DNA of 64,000 bases from Pachyseris speciosa (lineage: Eukaryota > Cnidaria > Anthozoa > Scleractinia > Pachyseridae). The first letter of the stretch is position 1, and every line of letters starts with the position of its first letter. The notes below the pieces were generated by a model. It was given only the letters and a program-made list of their open reading frames with translations, searched no databases and was not told the DNA's origin. A program made the position numbers and the translations under genes. The DNA lies in contig JAEMWC010001186.1 in the NCBI GenBank assembly GCA_016490735.1, positions 1 to 64,000 on the forward strand. Direction: 5' to 3'. Positions 58,201 to 64,000 of the stretch are shown piece after piece.

Positions 58201-61200
58201 TCTGAAGTGGTTAAGTGCTGTATTTAAGACGCCGTTAGGCTGTAATAAAATCTTCTTTACGCAATTTTTCCTCTTGGCGTAATGCTAACAAGAAAAATGA
58301 TATTTCGCAACTTTTCAGTAGCTTGAATATAAGCTTATACGAACCTTTCTTATCTTATTAGCTGTGGCTATATGACCGGCAGCCGGTCAAGATTTTAACT
58401 AGACTAAATGACCGCTAGAAGTACAGTTGAATCCGCTCTGGATTAAAAGTCATCTTTAAAACGATTTGGATGATTTTCTCTTTAAGTAGTCTCGTTTGGA
58501 TGCAATTTCGAAGCTTATTTTCGAAAACTAACAGCGCTAAAACTGTAAACAGTTTGGCAAAGTTTTCAAAATGCGCGCGCGATGGCGTCATCCGCAGCTA
58601 TCAATGTTTCTGCCCTCTTATTGCCAATGAAAATTGGCTAATGAGCGCGCGAGAATCTCTGATTATTCTTGCTTTAAGACACCTCTTTTTTGTTGCTGAA
58701 AGTATATAAGTTTCACCACACCATGCATTTCCAGCCATTTCAGAGAAATTTTCCGGGTGGCATGAGGCCCCAAATTCACTCACGCTAACGCGTTCGAAGC
58801 GAGGCCCCCCAGTTGCAAACTTACTGCTCGGACCCTGTATTTACTCAAGTGAGTCGATGCTGTAGGCTTATGATGTTGTTTTGCAGCCTACCGCCGAGTA
58901 AGGAGTAGTCCTTTGATTGTTTTATTCTAGAAAACGTTTGTTTTCTTCTGCGTTTTGCTCATGGCTCTAACTAGTTTTCATTATCGCAAAACCGTGCGTG
59001 CGATATTTGTGTATTTTGTGTCACGCCCAAGAAGACATTTCTGGAATGTTAGTAAACCCAGGTAGCAAATCAGACAGCTTACACCAAGTACCAGACTGTT
59101 CGAGCGCTGTCTCAAAAATGTGTGTTCTACAAAAGCTTTGCTTAGTAACCAGACAACCGTTGCCCCTCCGTTGCTCATTAACTATCACAACTCAGCTGGA
59201 CCAATCGAAAAGTGAGATGATGATTTCGATCGTTTCTTCTCGTCACTTTTACATATAAAATTCCTTCCAGGGGGATGGTTAGCGAGGAGGATTTGTTAGG
59301 GTTTCACTCGTTTTCGCGCGCTGCTTGAGGTTGATGACGAATTCCGAGTTTATTGTCGTTGATAAAGGTATGTGTGTTCTTAATATTTCTACAGTTAATT
59401 TCAAATCCTCTCGTCCTGTCATTGTCGTCTATTCCTTTGTGAGTAGCCACCTTTCATCGTCGTGTATGAGCCCTGACATTGTAGGATTTATCTTCCTTGC
59501 GAAACCTTGTTTGTGATGCCTATGGCTGCACCTTGTTTACTGGGAAAGTGACCAGGGTAAAGTAAGAACATAGTTTACGAATCTTAACATTATATGTTTG
59601 CATGATGCACAAGCTTACATAAACTTTCACACCTTTTGTTGCCCTTCAAACTGGTTTGATTTGCAACAAATGAAAATAAACCAAAAGTAATTCCTATTGT
59701 CCATAGATTTTGCCATTGCACTATCGCTATCCCTTTATGTGAACTAGTCCAGAATGCAAATTACATTTTTGGATGAGATGGCTATGAATTGAGTTGCTCC
59801 CAATTAAAATTTTTAATGACAGTTTTGTCACTCAAGCAGTTTTGATGGTGACAGTGTAGATATAAAAAGGACACAATATTTCAGATTTCACCAAGGAGGG
59901 AAGTTCTAAAAGAAAGTTCTCTTTGTTATCTGACCAAGGAAAAGTCAAAGCAATTGCTTTCTGCTGAATAAAATTTGCCATACATAAGCATGCATTTTAC
60001 TGGTGCTGGACTTGAGACTAACTGTAACAGATTTGGGAATTCTATTTTCTTTTCCTATTTGCCTCTTTGGCTACTTTAAAACAGTTTTTCTTCCAGTGTT
60101 CACCTTCTCCATAACAGTTTGTCCTTGGAAAAGCAGTACAAGCCTGAGCAAAGGTACATGTGAAATAGCTACATGTATTATTTTTGTAAACACATATATA
60201 CGTATAGGTAATCAAACATAGAGAGATTTACAGAGCTCAAAGAATGAGTGATCAGTATTGTAAGTTTTGGAGTGGAAAGGAGACTGGTCTCACTCTTGTC
60301 ATTTCATTTAAACTCATCAACAATAGATAAGCTTGGGGAATGGTGCCTGAAATAAGGAAGGAGTCAATCCTAGTCGAAAGCGAAGGGTATCTATGACAAC
60401 CCTATGAGCGGCAACTACCAGGCACCGTCACACTGAAAGAACAGTGGAAACAAAGATACTTACCTAATACTTACCATGCCAAGAGGGAGGGGCGGGCCGG
60501 GAATAAACTCAGCGAGAACTATCCGGTAGCAAAAATAAACGCAGAATGACTTGACATCCAAAGCCGAGCTGTAAACCACATAAAGACCCCTGCGTATAGC
60601 CCTGGGCCACCCCGCACCAATGCCCAGGGAGCGACTGCTGGCCAGCATTGTTTCGCGTTTAACTTAGCCTAAATTACTTTTTGCCACATTTATGATGTGT
60701 AGGCTAAGTTGCAAACTCAGTGTGCAAGTCTACATACATGTACTTATGAAGATTCCGGCTACAGTATGATTTACATGTACGTTTTATGAGACTGTGCACC
60801 ATCCTTTTCATAAGGGCTTTTAAGGGGGGGGGGGGGGGTGGGGGTGGGGGGGGTGGTGGTGGCTTCTAAACAAAATTACAAATTTAACAAGACATTGTAT
60901 GGTGTTTGTGCTTACATGTTAACTTTTACAGAAGGGCATTTGACTGATTGTTCGTTCAATAACAGTCAACTCTCTCAAAGTAGACACCTACAGTATAACT
61001 TGCACTGTAAGACATTGTTACCCCTTTACATGGACATGGTTAGCTGGTATTAGACAAATGGGAGTTTGGCAACTAACAATCACTTGGTAAAAAATCCACT
61101 AATACTGTAGAGCAAGCTACATTGTGGGGGCATCCTAAGGAAAACAAATTCATCCAGTCAAGACTATTAATGACGTTTTTCTGTTTTCTGTTTCTGTGTG

Positions 61201-61594
61201 TTACTTGCTCTAATCAGCATGACAGATTTGTACCATGTGGCTATTTGCAAAGGGCGTATTTCATGTTAATCCTTAAGTGCATTTTATCAGGGGTTTCAGT
61301 AAATTTGATAGTGCATTGTAGGAAATAAACAATGTAGTACTAATATTGAGGTCCAGACTACACTAACTCTCTGTATTGTGAGAACATCTCTAAGGGGTCT
61401 TTCTTTGATAAATGACTTTTTTAGTCAGTATTTTAAAATGTTTAGTACAAACTTCCCTCAGAAATATAACTGCTTTCATTGTGTGAAAAGTATAATTAGG
61501 AACTGAAATAAATAATTTGTTTTGAATAAATAATTAATTGTCAGCAATAATACTGATAACTTACATTTAATAATTATTTCTTCTTTACTTCCAG
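58201..61594. other. Interior of the CACTG-ended element, mostly unassigned
   Basis: No clear gene. A possible first exon lies at 59334-59367 (MTNSEFIVVDK before gtatgt). Its phase does not fit the candidate exon at 61595, so no gene model is given. G-runs occur at 60822-60862. A minus-strand stretch at 60460-60648 ends in two donor-like ggtaagt sites and was not resolved. Confidence 0.35.
60822..60862 (+). repeat. G-rich tract, potential G-quadruplex
   Basis: More than 30 G residues in runs of 5-16 separated by single T residues, then GGT repeats. Confidence 0.85.
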
Positions 61595-61863
61595 CTGTTT
61601 AATGCACGGTTAAAGGTTTCAAGTGACCAGGAAAAGGAAAACTTGCAGTCATTGAATTATGATTATGTCAGTGATGAGGAGAATGGTGTTGGAGTGAACA
61701 ATGGAAAGTGGGTGGTCTCCGTCCAATCCAGAGGTCAGAAAGGGCAAGTTTACTAATGGAACGGCTCCAGCAGCAGATAAACAATAACCAGCGAGAGGAC
61801 CTGAGGCCTCGTGTACCGAGAGTTGAGGGTGCGCCATCAGAGAGGCAAATGCAGCCTGGGCTT
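61595..61863 (+). pseudogene. Candidate decayed exon, unknown family
   Basis: Follows a good acceptor (ttctttacttccag). It reads LFNARLKVSSDQEKENLQSL, then SDEENGVGVNNGKWVV in the first frame. After a one-base slip near 61710 it reads QRSERASLLMERLQQQINNN and VPRVEGAPSERQM to a stop at about 61862. The polar, acidic then basic composition and W/RS/L/RL pattern recall C-terminal tails of multi-copy cnidarian proteins often linked to transposons. I cannot name the family. It may be the remains of an element-encoded protein. Confidence 0.35.
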
Positions 61864-62199
61864 TAGCAGACACCGAGCCTGCAACAGGAGGCAAACACTC
61901 AGTGGAGGAGCTGGAGGAGGAAGATGAAAGGATCAACCACACCCAACCCCCGAACAGCATTCAACACCAGTCTCTATTGTGCATAGAAGTGATCAAGGCA
62001 AGCAAAGAAGGGAACATAGACACGCACCACACTCTCTTATGAGACATAGGCGTGCCATCCAAAGTGACTCTGAATAGTTTAAATACAAATAGTCAGAAGA
62101 AAATTAAAAAAAAAACCTGAATAAAATAACTGATTTATTAATACATTTTATTAATACGTGTAGTTCATGTTGAAAATATTGTTGAGAGCATACCTTAAG

Positions 62200-62490
62200 G
62201 TTGCCACATAGCAGCATCTAGTTCTAAAGTTGCATGCAAAATGTTATAGAAGTGTTTTTTTAGACTTTGCTTCTCAATTGCTTCATGTTGCCTTTTCATA
62301 ACACAGCAGCATCTAGTTTTAAAGTTTGCATAAAAAATGTTAGTGTTTATTTAAGACTTAGCTTCTCAGATGGTTATGCTTTTTCATAACAAAGCAGCAT
62401 CTAGATATTAAGTTTGCATACAAAATGTTATAGTGTTTTTTTTTAGGTTTTGCTTCTCAGATGATTCCCTAGACTTTTTCATAATCTAGG
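62200..62490 (+). repeat. Three-unit tandem repeat (about 90 bp unit)
   Basis: Units begin at gcagcatctag at about 62211, 62307 and 62394. Each continues with aagtttgcat-aaaatgtta, a T-run, gcttctcaga and ttttcataa. Spacing is 96 and 87 bases. Confidence 0.75.
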
Positions 62491-62789
62491 ATCTTTTTAA
62501 TGTAAATTCTTCCTTTCATAATTCTTCCATAGTTCGATGAAAGTAAGTATACACGAACAAGTAACAATACAAGGTTTTTTAATTTATAAATAAAGTATTA
62601 ATTGAAATGAAATGAAGATGTTGTCATGGCAATTGCTTTTTGTTGGGACAGCATTCATATTGTCCCGGTAATTTTTTTTCTTTTGGGTGGGTTTTGTTAG
62701 GAAACCAAGGAATCGATAAAGGAATTAAAAAGTTTGTTCCACTCGGCAGTTTAAACACAGTTTTGGGGATATACACGCTTTGGTATGGC

Positions 62790-63230
62790 TACTCAGCACT
62801 TCACGTAGGCGTCAGTATTCGATCACGAACACGTTTCATACTTGAACATGAGTCTCGTGTTCCAGTCCAACACCACAGAACACTTGATGTGTGTCGTTAA
62901 GAATACCTTAAAAACCTCACGTATGCTACAGTATTCAGACAGGAACACGTTTCATACTTCGAATGAGTCTCGTGTTCCAGTCGCACGCTTCGGAACTCGT
63001 AGCATGTTGTCTGACCGCACTACGCGGTAGTGTATATTACCTGTATAAAACCTATTTCTTGATGACACAAGACATCTTTGGAGGTAAAAAATTGTGACAT
63101 AACTTCCGTATTCATGGCGTGCAATTCTCGAAAATTAGAGCATACTTGACGTAGCCATTAGTATTCGAAGACGTACACGTCAGAAGTGGCGTCGTGCATC
63201 TCGTGTTCAAGTAGCAAACTCTCGAACAAC
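62790..63230 (+). repeat. Right subterminal repeats of the CACTG-ended element
   Basis: Three degenerate units at about 62801, 62917 and 63148 share cacgta, agtattcg, acacgt and tctcgtgttc. They are the right-hand counterpart of the repeats at 57678-58010. Confidence 0.55.
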
Positions 63231-63512
63231 TTGGAGTATCCGAAAATGTTCGAGTCATAAATGATGACTATATTTCGAAGAAGTAACATTAATCTACCGA
63301 AACGTGGCCCATATGATTTATCGAACACTTCGAGTCATTCACAAGTATTCAATTTGAACACGGAAAAACTGGCCGGATTGTAATAGAATATTCCAGGTGT
63401 ATTTCGAGTCAGCCGTAATCGAATACGTCAGAACATTGCTGTATACACGGCGTGCGCTGATCCGTATTCGAGCGAATTCGGGCCCGAATATTTGGCTTTT
63501 CGCACAGTGAAA

Positions 63513-63830
63513 TTAATTGAATGAGAAGCGCTCGTTGATACCGTGGGGATTAAGAGTGCTAATTTGAAAGATGAATTTTTGCTCTAGATTTTACGGCTTT
63601 CCGTGGTACTTGATGTAGGAAAAGGCCAGAGATCGATACGTGTTGTTTGGAATGAATAGGGAGATTAAATTGAAGGGCGACTGGTTTGGATGCATCTCTG
63701 TAATCTTTCTCAACATCACGCAGATGTTCTCGAAATAGGTCAACTCCATCGATAAACCAAATTTTAGGGTCTAACAATAAATTGGTACCAGGTACGGAAT
63801 ACCTATCAAATGACACATTATTTTCTTTTT
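63513..63830 (-). pseudogene. Penelope-like GIY-YIG protein, C-terminal fragment
   Basis: The minus strand reads FREHLRDVEKD, ASKPVALQFNLPIHSKQH and SGLFLH. After a one-base slip near 63580 it reads KFIFQISTLNPHGINERFSF and then a stop. This is the conserved C-terminal end of GIY-YIG-type Penelope-like ORFs. The catalytic GIY-YIG strand itself is not preserved. The 3' region of the same element lies at 57361-57597, on the far side of the CACTG-ended insertion. Confidence 0.65.
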
Positions 63831-64000
63831 ACAGCAAAGTGGTTTTTACTAGTGCTACCAGAGGCACGTATGGTTGGCCTAAAGGTCAGGTTTTCCTTAA
63901 CAACACAACCGATCGCGAATGATCAACAAAACCGCCCATAACCGCGCATTGATCACGAAATTCAACGGTGCAAACCAGTGCCTTTGTGCGAGTTTGTTTG
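63831..64000. other. Unassigned window end
   Basis: Nothing recognisable. Confidence 0.4.

Larger units (their letters stand above)
57598..63509. mobile_element. 5.9 kb CACTG-ended element (CACTA/CMC-like), inserted in a Penelope-like element
   Basis: The ends are cactgcgtgaaagccaaag and, in reverse, cactgtgcgaaaagccaaa, flanked by AAA on both sides (57595-57597 and 63510-63512). It separates the Penelope-like GIY-YIG end from its 3' region. Both subterminal zones (57600-58150 and 62780-63500) are rich in short repeats around tcgaatac/gtattcga and in longer direct repeats. CACTA-type elements have such zones. No transposase is recognised inside. Confidence 0.6.

Noticed and set aside
60458..60660. 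Possible U1 or U6 snRNA (atacttacc start and gacccctgcg block)
   Set aside because: Only short matches. The stem-loops and Sm-type site expected for an snRNA could not be found.
1..64000. CRISPR array, rRNA genes or a bacterial operon
   Set aside because: No spaced direct repeats of the CRISPR kind, no rRNA-like blocks, and introns and eukaryotic elements throughout.

Overview
This 64 kb window looks like nuclear DNA of an anthozoan cnidarian (stony coral or sea anemone). It is AT-rich and has spliced exons, EGF and SEA extracellular domains, tRNA-derived SINEs and a very high density of transposable elements. The mix of element types is typical of cnidarian genomes: Penelope-like elements with hammerhead-like motifs, Kolobok, Mutator-like, CR1/L2 and L1 LINEs, and Crypton-type fragments. 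The organism call is an inference from gene content, not a match. No prokaryotic operon, CRISPR array or rRNA was seen.

Layout. (1) 1-14.6 kb: two copies of a long non-coding repeat with the termini of a hairpin-ended element, plus several small terminal-inverted-repeat elements, an inverted pair of TA-flanked MITEs and a tRNA-like SINE head. (2) 14.6-19.16 kb: a very long CT microsatellite split by an inactive CR1/L2-type LINE. (3) 19.16-29.48 kb: the only convincing host gene, on the + strand. It has a huge exon of Notch-like EGF repeats, degenerate and partly tandem-duplicated, then a single-EGF exon, two exons of a SEA domain with a G-S-V-I autoproteolysis-type site, a juxtamembrane exon, a transmembrane exon and a very short cytoplasmic tail. 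Its introns hold SINEs, microsatellites and a large fold-back. (4) 29.87-46.45 kb: an L1-like LINE broken open by three other elements. These are a 5.1 kb Kolobok DNA transposon (TTAA duplication) in ORF1, a 4.4 kb Mutator-like element (9 bp duplication, about 430 bp terminal repeats) in ORF2, and a Penelope-like element arranged as an inverted partial pair where the L1 reverse-transcriptase core should be. (5) 46.48-50.76 kb: a Crypton-like fragment interrupted by a minus-strand CR1/L2 LINE that carries a 2A-type NPGP motif. (6) 51.3-57.08 kb: two more copies of the long repeat, one with a 431 bp TA-flanked element cleanly inserted. (7) 57.36-63.83 kb: a Penelope-like remnant split by a 5.9 kb element with CACTG termini and subterminal repeats.

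The most unusual item is the Kolobok-like transposon at 30703-35841. Besides a decayed THAP plus DDE transposase on the minus strand, it carries a separate, apparently intact two-exon gene on the + strand. That gene encodes an acidic N-terminus and a Cys/His-rich domain resembling the cytoplasmic 'ballast' domain of the P2X7 receptor. Whether this is an accessory transposition protein or captured cargo cannot be decided from one copy.

Copies of each element and all frame breaks were judged by eye. No alignment, database search or fold prediction was run.
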